Positions 1 through 12,250 of a stretch of 64,000 nt of DNA are shown in pieces. How positions within the stretch are numbered: the first letter of the stretch is position 1; each line of letters opens with the position of its first letter. The position numbers and the translations under genes are program-made. This stretch comes from Acorus gramineus (Eukaryota > Streptophyta > Magnoliopsida > Acorales > Acoraceae), in the NCBI GenBank assembly GCA_030737835.1, contig JAUJYN010000020.1, positions 620,001 to 684,000 of the forward strand. The letters are read 5' to 3'. The notes under the pieces are model-generated. The model saw nothing but the letters and a program-made list of their open reading frames with translations, did no database searches and was not told the DNA's origin.

Positions 1-1501
1 ACATGTAATATAAGCCTAGCATGCAAGATATCTAACATATTATAGTCTAAGCATGGTCATACTACTTATCTACACAAGTAGTATAGCTAGGACGCCCCAT
101 CGATGCGCGACGCGGGACCTCGCGCATCCCATCCGATGAGATCTGCAAGGTAAGGGCATCAAATTTGGTGAGTAACAACACATTATAACATTTAGAAATT
201 ACTAGAAATGCCTAAGACTTAGATATGCACGCATACGGGCTCGCATGCATGCGACCACGCGCGTACGCACACATGCCCAAGTGCCCCAGCACCTACCCGA
301 GACCCTGGGCAGCCCCGCGCATGCCCCAGCACGCGCACGCACACACACGCACGCGCGCATGCGCACTGGCACCCTGTCGCATGCCCAGGCGCATGCCCAG
401 ACGCACTGTCCCGTGTGCGTGCACCCTCGCGCTTGCCCGCGCGCACTCTCGTGCACGCCCTGCGTGCACCCCGCTCGCTGCCAGCATCCGCGCGCACGCG
501 CCCGCCTGCGCCTGCCAGCTCCCCTCTGCGCGCGCGTCTGCGCGCGCACGCGCGCGGACAGACCCGCGCGCGCGCCCAACATTCCCCAACCCTCCCCCCT
601 TGCCCCTACATGCACCCAACTCAAAACACCTCACATGCATGCCCTCCCAAACACCCTAACATGCATAAAAGCCAATTAAAGAAGAGGGAAACTCACCAAA
701 AGAGAGGGGGAGGGAAGGGGGAGATGTAGGGGCTCGCAAGCGCACCCTTGACCACCTCGACCGCCACCACCACTACCACCACCTCCATCTTTGCTTCTCT
801 TCTTCATGGCTGAACCAAAGGGGAGGGGAAAGAAAATAAGGGGATCCACCATGGGAGGAGGAGAGGGAGGAGAAACAATCAACAATACATGCATACCCAC
901 ACACACTCACCTAGTCTTACACTTGCACTTCCTCTTCTTGCTCCATCTTCTTCTCCTTGACATTTCATCAAACACTTGGGGAGTGTTTGAAAGAGAGAAA
1001 GAGAGCCCCAAAGAGAGGTCCACGTGGGGAGTGGGAGAGGGAGAGAGAGAGAGACTTTTTTCTCACATGGGGGGGGGGGGTGAGTGTAATGGAAAAATGT
1101 GGGGGTGAACCTAACCTAACCTCACCCACTAACACTTTAAATAACCAATTGGTTGCTTCACCACTAAGAAAAGGGGGGTAAGGTTACCCAAGGTCACCAC
1201 ATTCACCAAAATATCTCACACTATTCGACTAATCAAACCAGGAACTCTCAAAACCCGGATACAGTTCAGAACTGCATATTTTTCAAAACGTTACCGGAAT
1301 TCGATGAAATTTTTATGGGTAGTACTAAACGGTACCAGAACAAATAATATGTAGTTAGATTTTCAATCAGAGTACTCCAACTCCCGCAGGTGGCTAAAAG
1401 CCAAAATTTTAGCGACTCCGATCGAAAAATTAAAAGGCCCTGAATGACCCAGATGTGACCAAGGCTTAACCGAAATGGCTCCAAATGACACAGGCATAAC
1501 A
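1..1501 (-). mobile_element. LTR piece B (type III, 5' part), inserted in element A
   Basis: Read on the minus strand this begins at 1501 with TGTTATGCCTGTGTCATTTG, the type III LTR start seen again at 34948, 35797, 41158 and 55238, and runs off the window at base 1. The bases right of it (CCTGC at 1502) continue A's pol exactly as the same site reads in E2 near 26691, so this LTR end sits in A just before the protease active site. There is no polypurine tract next to 1501, so this is the outer end of a 5' LTR or a solo LTR. The splice-like acceptor is kept (minus CAG at 143-145), but the donor after the mini-exon is lost in a deletion at about 110-120. Confidence 0.85.
225..580. repeat. GC-rich alternating purine-pyrimidine tract of LTR B
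   Basis: Dense GCGCGC/GTGCGC/CACGCA sequence of the sort that can form Z-DNA. It lies between the donor-like and acceptor-like sites of the LTR leader. It opens overlapping reading frames of 90-144 codons on both strands because stop codons are rare in it; these have Arg/Ala/Cys-rich composition and are not genes. Equivalent tracts lie at 5815-6080, 8120-8293 plus 14379-14830, 9960-10480, 13069-13440, 23393-23600, 30960-31260, 33750-34060, 42036-42235, 56112-56360, 61238-61480 and 62540-62860. Confidence 0.9.
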
Positions 1502-4500
1502 CCTGCATATGTGCTATTTGATTCTGGGGCCACGCACTCGTTTGTGTCTCCCGTTTTTGCGAGACGGATGGGCATGGTGTCGGCCCCTCTTGATGCTATG
1601 CTGGAGATATCATTGCCCTTCGGAGACCATATTCTCCTCCGTTCTGTTTATCGGGGGTGTGCCGTGGTGATTGCGGAGCATGAGTTTCCATTAGAGTTGG
1701 TCGAGCTCACCATGACGGACTTCGATGCCATCCTGGGAATGGATTGGCTCTCAGCTAGCCACACCAGTATTGACTGTTTTGCAAAGTCTGTGTCCTTTCA
1801 CATCCTTGGTCAGAGATCTTTCCAGTTCATGGGCGATCGGGACATAGCCCCTTTGGGGTTCGTGTCGTCCATCCAGGCATGGAGACTCCTTTAGGGAGGA
1901 TGTGAGGGTTTTCTGGCGTACATTGTTGAGGAGGATGCACCACTGCGGGCAGATATCAGTCAGACTCCGGTTGTGGCAGATTATCTAGAGGTTTTTCCCG
2001 ATGATCTTCCAGGACTACTGCCGGATCGCGCGATCGAGTTTGAGATTAATCTAATTCCGGGGACCGAGTCGATTTTGAGGGCTCCGTATCGGATGGCCCC
2101 AGTAGAGCTGAAGGTGCTCAAGGAGCAGCTGGAAGAGTTGCTCGAGAAGGGCTTCGCACGTCCGAGTGTCTCTCCGTGGGGATCCCCTGTTCTGTTCATT
2201 CGGAAGAAGGACGGTTCGCTGCGTCTTTGTATTGATTACAGGCGGCTGAACAAGCGGATCGTGAAGAATAAGTACCCCTTTACCGTGGATTGAAGATCTG
2301 TTTGACCAGCTCCAGGGAGCGCATGTCTTTTCAAAGATCGATCTCCGTTCGGGCTACTATCAGCTGAAGATCCGGGAGTCGGATATTCCAAAGATGGCCT
2401 TTCGTACCCGTTATGGGCACTATGAGTTCCGAGTACTGCCGTTTGGGTTGACGAATGCGCCGGCAGCCGTCATGGATTTGATGAACCGGGTGTTTTGGCC
2501 CTTCCTCGACTCCTTTGTGGTAGTCTTCATCGATGATATTTTGGTGTACTCGAGGAGTTTTGAGAAGTGCGCTGACCATCTTCGCACTGTCTTGGAGACC
2601 TTGGCCCGATATTAGTTGTTCGCCAAGTTTAGTAAGTGCGAGTTTTGGTTGGAGCGTGTGGCTTTTCTGGGCCATGTGATTTCTAGTGAGGGCATATCTA
2701 TGGACCCAGACAAGACGCTCGCCGTGTCGAATTGGCGGCGACCGTCGAACCCCACCGAGATTCGGAGCTTCCTGGGTTTGGCAGGTTATTATTGGAGGTT
2801 TGTCGAGGGTTTCTCGAAGATAGCCGTCCCTCTGACCCGCCTCACACGGAAGGATGTCCGGTTTGAGTGGTCCCCATCTTGCGAGGAGAGCTTCCTGGAG
2901 TTGAAACGCAGACTCACCTTAGCGCCAGTTCTTACCATTCCATCTGGGAGTGGTGGATTCACAATCTACTCCGATGCATCGTGGCTGGGTTTGGGTTGCG
3001 TCCTGATGCAATACGGTAAGGTTGTTGCTTATGTGTCACGTCAGTTGAAGCCCAATGAGCATAATTATCCCACCCACGACTTGGAGTTAGCAACGATCAT
3101 CTTTGTGCTGAAGATATGGAGGCACTACCTCTATGGTGAGGAGTTCGAACTCTTCATGGATCACAAGAGCCTGACTTATTTGCAGTCCCAGCCGGAGCTC
3201 AACATGCGTCAGCGACGTTGGGTCGAGTTCCTGAAGGACTATGACTGTGACATCGCTTACCATCCGGGTAAGGCGAATGTCGTGGCCGATGCTCTCAGCA
3301 GGCAGCCCTTGGGCATGGCCGCCCACTTGGATGTACGTCGTTGGAGGCTTCTTGAGGAGGCCGCTTGCTGGATCAACGTTCAAGAGACGACTGCGGGTGG
3401 CTTTTTGGCCAGGCTAGTGGTGCAGCCTGTCTCTTAGACGAGATCCGCATGGCTCAGGGGCGGGATCCTCACTTTCTAGTCCTCTCCGAAGGTGTCGCCC
3501 GGGGCGAGCGTCCGGACTACCAGATTTCCGAGGATGGAATCCTGCGGTTCAGAGGTTGGGTATGCATTCCTGACGACGCAGAGCTGAAGCAGAAGATCTT
3601 AGACGAGGCCCATCGTTCGAGGTACACAGTGCATCCTGGTGGCACAAAGATGTACAGGGGCCTTCGTCGTGGCTACTAGTGGCGCGGGATGAAGGCGGAT
3701 ATAGGCCGTTTCGGTTCCCGTTGCTTGGTGTGCCAGCGGGTGAAGTCGGAACACCAGTGTCCTGCGGGTAAGCTGCAGTCCATTGAGATTCCTCAGTGGA
3801 AGTCAGAGCAATTCACCATGGACTTTGTTTTGGGTTTTTCGAGGTCACGTTTGGGTCGCGATGCCATTCGGGTGATCGTTGACTAACTGACTAAGTCCGC
3901 TAATTTCATCCCCATCCGACTCACCGATTCCCTAGACACCATGGCGCAGCTGATTGTCTCCGAGATTTGTTCATCTCCATGGCACTTACGTCAGCATCAT
4001 TTCTGATCGAGACGCGAGGTTTACTTCGAGGTTCTAGCGCAGCCTCCAGCACACCCTTGGTACGAACCTTCACTTCAGTACAGCGTTTCATCCGCAGACG
4101 GACGGCCAATCAGAGAGGACTATACAGGCCCTGGAGGACATGCTACGAGCTTGCGTTCTCGACTTTGGGGGCAGTTGGGAGAGGCATCTCCCGTTGGTGG
4201 AGTTCGCCTACAACAACAGCTACCACTCGAGTATTCGGATGTTACCATATGAAGCACTCTATGGCCGCAGCTACAGGTCTCCCTTGTGTTGGGACAAGGT
4301 CAGACAGCGCTAGTTGGAGGCACCAGAGATCGTCCGCCAGACCTCAGAGAAGGTCAAGACGATTCGTGAGCGTATCCGAATCGCTCAGAGCCGTCAGAAG
4401 AGCTACGCCGATCATCGTCGCCGTGAGCTTGTCTTCGAGGTTGGTGACCATGTTTTCCTGAAGGTGTCCCCGTCGAAGGGCATCTTCCGTTTTGGTGTGC

Positions 4501-4862
4501 GGGGCAAGCTGAGTCCGCGTTACATTGGCCCGTTTCTCATCCTTGAGCGGATTGGAGAGGTGGCCTATCGCATAGCCCTGCCCCCACAGTTGGCTCAAGC
4601 CCATGACGTCTTCCATGTCTCGCAGCTGAGGCGTTACGTCCACGATCCTGCTCACGTTATCCCGTTCGAGCCGCTCGTCTTCGAGCCAGACTTGTCATTC
4701 GTGGAGCAGCTGATCGAGATCCTGGACCGACGCGAGAAGAGGCTCCGCACCAAGACCGTCCAGTTGGTTAAGGTGCGTTGGCAGCACCGTTCTGGTGCCG
4801 AGGCCACTTGGGAACGCGAGGACGCCATGCGTGATGAATATCCACATCGGTTCCCTTCCTAG
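1502..4862 (+). pseudogene. Element A pol pseudogene, Del/Tekay chromovirus (PR-RT-RH-INT-chromodomain)
   Basis: This is the pol half of a Ty3/gypsy polyprotein; gag lies left of the LTR B insertion. Domains in order: aspartic protease with DSGATHSF (1518-1545), reverse transcriptase with [11 protein letters not shown] near 2520-2555, RNase H starting at YSDAS (about 2960-3000) with DHKSL near 3160, integrase with [15 protein letters not shown] and CLVCQ (3630-3740), and a chromodomain ending at the TAG at 4860-4862. It is dead. In-frame stops are TAG 1892-1894, TAG 2613-2615, TAG 3677-3679 and TAA 3884-3886, and there are frameshifts near 2284, 3425 and 3960-4310. Each stop reads as a sense codon in E2: CAG for the first two, TGG for the third, CGA for the fourth. 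It lies directly upstream of its own polypurine tract and 3' LTR. Confidence 0.95.
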
Positions 4863-4895
4863 ATGTTTTTGTTTTAAATTTTGTGGACAAAATTT

Positions 4896-4910
4896 CCTAA
4901 GGGGGAAGAA
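4896..4910 (+). other. Polypurine tract of element A
   Basis: CCTAAGGGGGAAGAA stands directly before the LTR start TGTTATATATG, where plus-strand DNA synthesis is primed. It fixes orientation and marks the following LTR as the 3' LTR. Confidence 0.93.
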
Positions 4911-7295
4911 TGTTATATATGTGTCACTTTTTTTAGCCTATTGGTCACATTTGGGTCATTTCTGGCCATTTTCCAATTTTTCTTTTTTCGATCGGAGCCG
5001 CTAAAATTTTAGACTTTTAGCTATCTGCGTGAGTTCGAGTACTCCGATTGGAAATCTAACTGCATATTATGAGTCCTGGTATCATTTTGTACTACTCATA
5101 AAAGTTTCATCGAATTCCGGTAACATTTTAAAAATTATGTAGTTCCAAATCGTATCCGGGTTTCGGTCGTTACTGGTTTGTTTGGTGGAATAGTGTTGGG
5201 ATATTTTGGTGGTTATGGTAACCTTGGGTAACCTCACCCCCCTCTTGCTTAATGGGTAAGAAAACTTTGGTTATTTTTGATGTGTGTGGGTGAGTTTAAC
5301 TTAGGTTCACCACCCCCTTTTTCCCTTCTCATCACCCCCCCCCCCATTTGAGAAAAAGTTATTTCTCTCTCTCTCTCTTTCACCACCTCTCACGCCTCCC
5401 TCTCCCTCTTGTTTGTGTGTGTGTGTGTGTGTTTTGAAGGAAAAGAAGGAGAAGAAGAAGCAAAAGAAGAGGAGAAGTGAAAGAGAAGGGACACACAAAG
5501 GTGTGTAAATGTGTTGTTTGTAGTGATTGTTGATTCCCTTCTCTTAGGCTCCCTCTCATGCTCCCCTTTTGCCCCTGATTTTCAGCCAAGTAAGGCTGAG
5601 GAGGTGGTGGTGTTGGTGGTGGCAGTTGCCGTGGTTTTGGTGTGCCAAGAGCACCCGAATACCTCCCCTTTTCTTTCCCCTCCTTTGGTAAGCTCTCCTC
5701 CTCCCTTATCTATGTTTTAATGGTTGTTAGGGCTGTTAGGGTGATCATGCATGCCATGCATGTGGGCTAGGGTGTGTGTGAGGGCTGTGGAGGGGGTGGG
5801 AGAGGTCTGGGCGCTCGAGCGGGACCATTTGCGCGCATGCGCGCGCAGACACGCGCGCAGAGTGGTGCTGGCGCGTGCAGTCGGGCGCGCTGGCGGGCGC
5901 ACGCTCGTGGGCGCAAGCGCGCGAACGTGCACGCGAGGAACTAGCGCGGGCGCGCAGTGCGCGCGGGCGGGACACGGAGAGAGCGCAGGCGCGCGGAAGT
6001 GTGCCAGGGGGTCCGGGGGCGCGTGCTTATGCGTGCGTGCACGTGAGGGGGGCACGCGTGTGGCTGGCCAAGGGTTTGGGTAGGTGTCGGGGCACTCAGA
6101 CTTGCGTGCGTACGTGCGTACTCGCATGCGTGCGAGCCCGTATGCGTGCTTGTCCGAGTCTTTGGCATTTCTAGTAAATTCCATGTATATTTATGTAGTT
6201 ATACTCACCATATTGAATGCCCTTGTCTTGCAGATCTTGGCGAACGGTCACGCAACGACCCGGGTTGCGGTGAGTGGGTCGATCCAACCCAGTTGGGAGG
6301 CGTTCGATGCATGTAGTCGTGCATTGCCCTCCCCTGGGGCATCATAACTGCATATTAACCATATTTGCATGTATATGTTATTATTGGGCTTGCTTGGTTG
6401 CATCAATGCCATGTTAGACCTAACATGTTAGGGTTATACATCCTAGTACCATGTGTAGGGACCAATGCTTGTTCATGCATCATGTCCCATGTTAGGATAA
6501 CATTTGATTCCTGCATGTACCCCGACCTTGCCTAAGTATACCCTTAGCTATCTATGAAAAGCATAAGTGTAAGCATGCCCTAGAAAATATTATGACCTTG
6601 TTATTATATTATTTAAATGCTTCCATGATGAATTCCTTGTGTATTTATTATCCATGTTATATGCTTAAGTTGAGCCTCAAATCTTGCCTAATGAGTTTAG
6701 GCAAGTGTATGACCGCTTATGGGGATCATACTTGGCATTTGTCACTATGAATAATATGTTTTTCCCCGCATCTTAGTTATGCGCCCTGGAGGAATTCTTG
6801 AGAATTCATTACCTCATCAGTGTTTAGTAACCGGTATCGACGGATCCGAGAGGATCGTATACGTGAGTGTAGATTGTTTTCTCCCCTTCATTGGATCCGT
6901 GTAGGAACTAACCGGGTTGGGAAAAGCTGTCCTGACAGAGGGCTCCCATCCGTAGGTACTACCAATGCATTCGGGAATGTACTGATCATGGGAGTATACC
7001 AGGTAGAGGCTACCCGGGGAAAGGGCTACCGGTGGACCAAGGGTGTAGAGCAGTCTAATCTCTCCCAAAAGTCCTATGTCACCTCTAAAGGGTGAGGGTG
7101 AGGGTGTGGTGGGCCGGCGTCGGTACGACCCACCAATTTGTGCAATTACTCCCATCTTAGGGACTTTAATGATTTTAAAGGTTAAATATGAGTTGTGTTG
7201 CATGGATTGTACCATTCACTAAGCGTGTGGCTCACCCCTCGCATATCTTTTTCCTCCAGTTGTCGCTGAGTCGGATCTGAAGGAGGAGCTCCCCG
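4911..7295 (+). mobile_element. 3' LTR of element A (type I), cut by element G
   Basis: Starts TGTTATATATGTGTCAC after the polypurine tract and matches E2's LTRs up to GAGCTCCCCG, where E2 continues for about 365 more bases to GGGGCGTGACA. Here element G begins instead, so CCCCG (7291-7295) is the likely target duplication; the missing end of this LTR is not in the window. Leader parts in order are a CT run (about 5360-5385), a GT run (about 5413-5432), a GGT-rich block (about 5600-5640), a donor-like site at 5688, a GC-rich tract, an acceptor-like site ending 6233, a donor-like site at 6270 and an acceptor-like site ending 7259. Confidence 0.9.
6234..6269 (+). other. Candidate 36-nt mini-exon in A's LTR
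   Basis: Flanked by TTGTCTTGCAG on the left and GTGAGTGG on the right. The implied introns are 5688-6233 (GTAAGC...TTGCAG, 546 nt) and 6270-7259 (GTGAGT...CTCCAG, 990 nt). The same layout recurs in other LTR types, with the segment held at 36-37 nt. Splicing is inferred from sequence only. Confidence 0.5.
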
Positions 7296-8293
7296 TGTTA
7301 TATATGTGTCACTTTTAACCTTCTGGTCACCAATGGGACATTCTGGCAGTTTTTCGATTCTTTTCATTTTTCAATCAGAACCACTAAAATTTTGGACTGT
7401 TAGCTATCGTCCTGAGTTTGAGGACTCCGATTGAAAATCTAACTGCATATTATGTGTCCTGGTGACATTCCGAGCCACTCACGAAAGTTTCATCGAATTC
7501 CGGTAACGTTTCAGAATTTCACAGTTCCGAAGCGTATCCGGGTTTTGACCGAGCGAAAAGTCATTGGGAGACTTGACTTGGTCAAAGTGGGCCCCATGAC
7601 TTGGTCAAATGTGTTTGGATTTTAGTGTGGTTGGGTTAACTAGGGTAAAACCACACTTAAGCCTCCCTAATCCTAGCTTAAACCCTAATTAACCTAGGTT
7701 AGCCTAATCTAAGTGGGGGTTGACTTATAAGTGAGCTAAAAATATCTCCCCCCACTATTCATCATCTTCTCCACCAAGATTTCTCTCTCTTCCCTCTCTT
7801 TAAACCTCATTTTTGACCTAGCTAAGGTGGTTGAAATCAAAAACCTAAAGAAGAGAAAGGATAGGTGAGCTCCCGATCTACCTTCCGGTGGTCTCGGATT
7901 TGAGTTCCCACATGTGTGACCCCTTCTCATGCACTCTTTTCTCCTCTGACTTCAGCTGTTTTTAGGGCTGCGGGAGATCTTGATGGTGGTGGCCTTTGGG
8001 AAGGTGTTTCGGTGCGCGAAGAGCAACCGATCTTCCCTTCCTTCCTTTCCTTCCTTGGGTAAGGTTTCCTTTCCTTCCTTTCTTGTTTAGATGATTGTTA
8101 GGAGGGTGTTTTTGAGTATGGGTGGCGGTGGGTGGCCGTTGGTGGCGGTTGGTGGCGGTTGGAGGCCATTGGTGGCCGTCGGAGAGGTGGTGGGGCTGTC
8201 CCGGGTTGGCTGGCAGGTAGGCAGGGCAGCGTAGGCAGGCGCAGGGCTGGGCGCTGTCGGGCACGCTGGCAGGGTAGCGCGGGCGTGCGCGCG
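7296..8293 (+). mobile_element. 5' LTR of G, left part
   Basis: Begins TGTTATATATGTGTCAC and runs through a weak TATA-like site (TTATAA, 7725-7730), a CT-rich leader and a donor-like site (TTGG then GTAAGG at 8059) into the GC-rich tract. It stops at GCGCG (8289-8293), one copy of F's target duplication. Sequence from 7540 to 7740 closely matches the reverse complement of F's own 5' LTR at about 13920-14110. Confidence 0.88.
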
Positions 8294-11008
8294 TGTCACG
8301 CCCCGGGCGTCCCCGGCACGCGGCAAGTGTATATATGATATCAGTATAAACAGGAGTTCAATAACATACTCACACAACAGCTAAAATGACAACACAGACA
8401 ACAAAAGCAGGGCTGACATGATATATACACCAAAAGCGGAAGCTAAAAGACTGAATCTGTAATCCAAAAACATATTACAGACTCGATACATAATCAACTA
8501 TCCTGTGAGAGCCAATATATACAATGACATCCAAATACAATACAAACGCGTGCCCAAGCACGGAATATAATACATACAATCACAAGGGATGCTGATAGCC
8601 TCTGATACTCGCGGGACGTGGCGCTACTCCGCTACTAATGAAGTCCCTCGGGGAGCTCTTCCTTCAGTTCCGACTCAGATGACTCTGGAGAAATAATATT
8701 ATGCGAGGGGTGAGCCACACGCTCAGTGAACAGCACAACCCATGCATCACAATTTATATTAACCACCAGACCTTAATAATCCACAATCTCACTATTAAAA
8801 GCCACCAAACGGCAACAGTTATACAGTCCAGTGGGTCGCTATCGCCAACCCACTACTCCCTTACCCTCACCCCTCAATAGGTCAAATAGGGTATTGGGAC
8901 TGACTACTACACAAATCCAGCGGGTCGCTATCGCGAACCCCCTACACCCTCACCCTCACCCCTCAATAGGTGACAAAGGATATTGGGACTTACAAGGCTG
9001 ATAATCATCCTTACACAATCCTGTGGGTCGCCACATCGCCGGCCCACCACACCCTCACCCTCACCCCTCAATAGGTGACATAGGCTCTTGGGACTGACTA
9101 GGCTGTTGGTCACCCTTGGTCCACCGATAGTCTCTCCCCACTCCGTAGGCCGCTTGGCCACCCCCACATTCAGCACAGTCCGTCCCAAATCAGGAGGTGC
9201 CTACTGATGGGAGCCCCTGCACGGGACAGCCTTTCTAACGCCGGGGTAGTCTCTACACGGATCCAACGAAGGGAACAGAACAGCCTATCCATCGCATATG
9301 ATCCACTCAGATCCGCTGACAACACATCTCTACAACTCTAATGTCTTGAATTCTTTAGAATTCCTCCAGCGCGCATAACCAAGATGCGGGAAATACATAA
9401 GATAATAATGAGGAAAAGAAACCTTAGGAGGGCAACCTGAGGTCCCGATATAGGACATCCCGCCAACCAAACAAGGAACACGAAGTACCCTAGCCCGGGT
9501 CTCAATGTTGACCTCGCAAGGCCCCCTTAATATTCCCCAAGGCATACTAAAATATCATAAGTTTGCATTTAATTAATAAATCAAACTAGTAGGACACATG
9601 CATAGGTCGAGGCTTCCTATCATATAAACAGGGTGACAGGATGCACGGCTCTTACACATATCCTATGGGTGCAAGTCCCTAACATACAAGTCTAGGGTGG
9701 CATGCATTCTACACACTAATCATGCGTGCACAGATTACATATTAATCAGTTAATATTAACTATGGTGCCCCAGGGGAGGACGGTATACGCCCAAGTGCAT
9801 ATAGCGCCTCCCAACTGGGTTGGGTTGTCCCACTCACCAATATCCGGGTCGTCGCGTGACCGTCTGTCAAGATCTGCAAGACAGGGTAATCAACTCGGTG
9901 AGTAAAATACACAATACATACAAAAAATACACTAAAAATACCCAACACTCGGACAAGCGTACATACGGCCCGTACGCACTCGAGTCCAAGCACCCCGACA
10001 CACTCCCGACCCCCCGGGCAGCCATACGCACGGCCACCCGCACGCGCACGCACGCACCCCGGCACCATCAGCGCACTGCCGCGCGCCTGCCCGCGCGCCC
10101 AGACGCGTTGTCGCACGCGCGCGCACGCTAGCACGTGCCCGCGCGCACCGCGCGTCCAGCCCTCGCCCCACGCGCAGCACCCCGCGCAAGCCCCAGCACG
10201 CGCGCGCGCACTGGTCCCCAGCTCCGCGCCCAGGAGCACTGCCCAGGCGCCCTGCCACACATCCAGGCGCAGTGCCCAGGTGCCCTGCCCGCGTGCGCGC
10301 ACGCCTGCGCGCACGCCCGGGCGCGCCAGCACGCTCCCGCGCACACCCGCGCTCACCCCGGCTCGCGCCTGCACCCGCGCTCACCCGCGCGCATCCGCGC
10401 ACCCGCGCACCCACGCGCACCCGCGCACCCGCGCACGCGAGCAGACGACGCCCAGCACGCGCCCAAGCCCTCTAAACCTCATTTTCACCCATCCCAACCC
10501 CTCACAAACTCCCTAGCCCACCTACCCAACATGCATGACTTTCCCACGACCCCTTAGGCCAAGAAAACCAAGAAAAAGGAGGAGAGGAGCTCACCTTGGG
10601 AGGGAAAAGAAAGGGGGAGGTTCGGGGCCCTTCGCGCACTGAAACGCCGCCGCCGGAACCACCACCACCACCACCTCTCCTCGGCCTCTCCTCAGCCTCC
10701 TCATGGCAGCAAACAGGGGGGGAAGAGATCATGAGAAAGGGAGCTGCTGCCAGAATTTCCATCCCCGGGGTATACTTGGAGAAATACCCATAACTTTTAC
10801 TACAAGAAACTAGTTGATCTAATTCCACTTATGTGCGAAAGCTAACTCAAAACTGGACATCTCATAGTAAACTCATAATTAAACCTCTTCATCTTGGATT
10901 TTAACAAAATCAAATCCAAACACCAAATCAGGAATACATAACTTAAGAAAAAAAAAATTATGTACCCAAATCTTCAAACAGAGCGCTCCAAATGACACAG
11001 ACACAACA
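8294..11008 (-). mobile_element. 3' LTR of F (mosaic: type IV tip, type II end)
   Basis: Minus-strand start TGTTGTGTCTGTGTCATTTG at 11008. The first 270 bases match LTRs N and M (60297, 61591). At about 10740 it jumps to the GGT-rich leader block, then continues with type II sequence to GTGACA at 8294. The GC-rich tract is at 9960-10480. Three minisatellite units with CCCTCACCCTCACC and CAATAGG lie at about 8840-9090. A module shared with J's internal region and G's LTR lies at about 9413-9533. Confidence 0.85.
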
Positions 11009-11024
11009 TTCTTCCCCCCTTAGG
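11009..11024 (-). other. Polypurine tract of F (complement)
   Basis: Complement of CCTAAGGGGGGAAGAA, next to the 3' LTR start at 11008. It marks F as a minus-strand element. Confidence 0.92.
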
Positions 11025-12250
11025 AAATTTAGTCCTCGAAATTTAAGGAAACCCAAAAGGGAAGACCGAAAGTATCATGCTTAGACCTTTTGCTCCCAAG
11101 TGGTCTTCGCACCGGACTGGCGCTACTAACACACTATAATCAAAGGAACGGTCTTAGCGTGGAGCCTCTTCTCATGCTTGTCCCTGACCTCGATCCATTG
11201 CTCCACGAACGACAAATCCACCTCGAGGATGAGGCGGTCGAACAGAATGACTGAGCAGGATCGTGGACATAACGCCTCGGCCATGGGACAAGGACGACGT
11301 CGTGGGCATGAACCAGCTGTGGGGGTAAGGCTACATGATAAGCCACCTCCCCAATCCACTCAATTACGAGAAATGGTCCCATTAAAGAGTAAACTCAGCT
11401 TGCGCCGAACGTCGGAACAGAGGGTGCCCTTTAACCAGGACACCTTCTTGAAGACATGGTCACCAACCTCGAAGGCGAGCTCACGGCGACGACGGTCGGC
11501 GTAGCACTTCTGACGACTCTGAGCGACTCGGATACGCTCGTGAATCGTCTTCACCATCTCTGAGGTCTGGTGAACGATCTCTGGTCCCTCCAACTGGCGC
11601 TCTCCGACCTCGTCCCAACACAAGGGGGACCTGCAGCTGCGGCCATAGAGCGCCTCATAAGGAGCCATCCAGATACTCGAGTGGTAGCTGTTGTTGCAGG
11701 CAAACTCCACCGACGGAAGGTGCCTCTCCCAACTGCCTCCAAAATTGAGAACACAGGCTCGCAGCATATCCTCAAGAGTCTGGATCGTCCTCTCCGACTG
11801 GCCGTCCGTCTACGGATGAAACGCTGTACTGAAATGGAGGTTCGTACCAAGGGCGTGCTGGAGGCTACGCCAGAACCTCGAAGTAAAACGCGCGTCTCGA
11901 TCGAAAATGATGCTGACGGGAGTGCCATGGAGACGAACAATCTCAGAGATAAATAACTGCGCCAGGGTGTCCAGAGAATCGGTGAGTCGGATGGGGAGGA
12001 AATGAGCAGACTTCGTCAGCCGGTCGACGATCACCCAGATGGCATCGCGACCCGAATGTGACCTCACCAAACCCGAGACGAAGTCCATGGTGATCTGCTC
12101 CCACTTCCACTGAGGAATCTCAATGGACTGCAGCTTCCCCGCAGGGTGCTGATGCTCCGACTTCACCTGCTGGCATACTAGGCATCGGGCAACGAAACGG
12201 GCAATATCCGTCTTCATCCCGCGCCACCAGTAGCCACGACGAAGGCCCCT
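11025..12250 (-). pseudogene. F integrase-chromodomain pseudogene (A-like)
   Basis: Read on the minus strand this is a fairly well kept integrase: [12 protein letters not shown] and [11 protein letters not shown] of the zinc-binding region, then the catalytic core with TMDFVSG and FDRDARF (12250 down to about 11810), then a C-terminal part with the [16 protein letters not shown] stretch and GDHVF (11767-11360). The end of the chromodomain is degraded (11360-11126). The frame is broken between 11810 and 11767 and again near 11380. At its upstream edge (about 12250) it fuses in mid-gene to a second, far more decayed integrase, so integrase sequence is partly duplicated. The part around 12250 resembles A and E2, not J. 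Confidence 0.85.

Noticed and set aside
202-659. Overlapping reading frames of 90-144 codons on both strands in the GC-rich LTR tract (also 5717-6184, 9760-10557, 13058-13577, 14351-14891, 23349-23702, 30857-31389, 33634-34116, 41940-42330, 56017-56470, 62494-63130)
   Set aside because: They exist because the tract has almost no A/T-rich stop codons. Products are Arg/Ala/Cys/His-rich, present in several frames at once, and not conserved between LTR copies.
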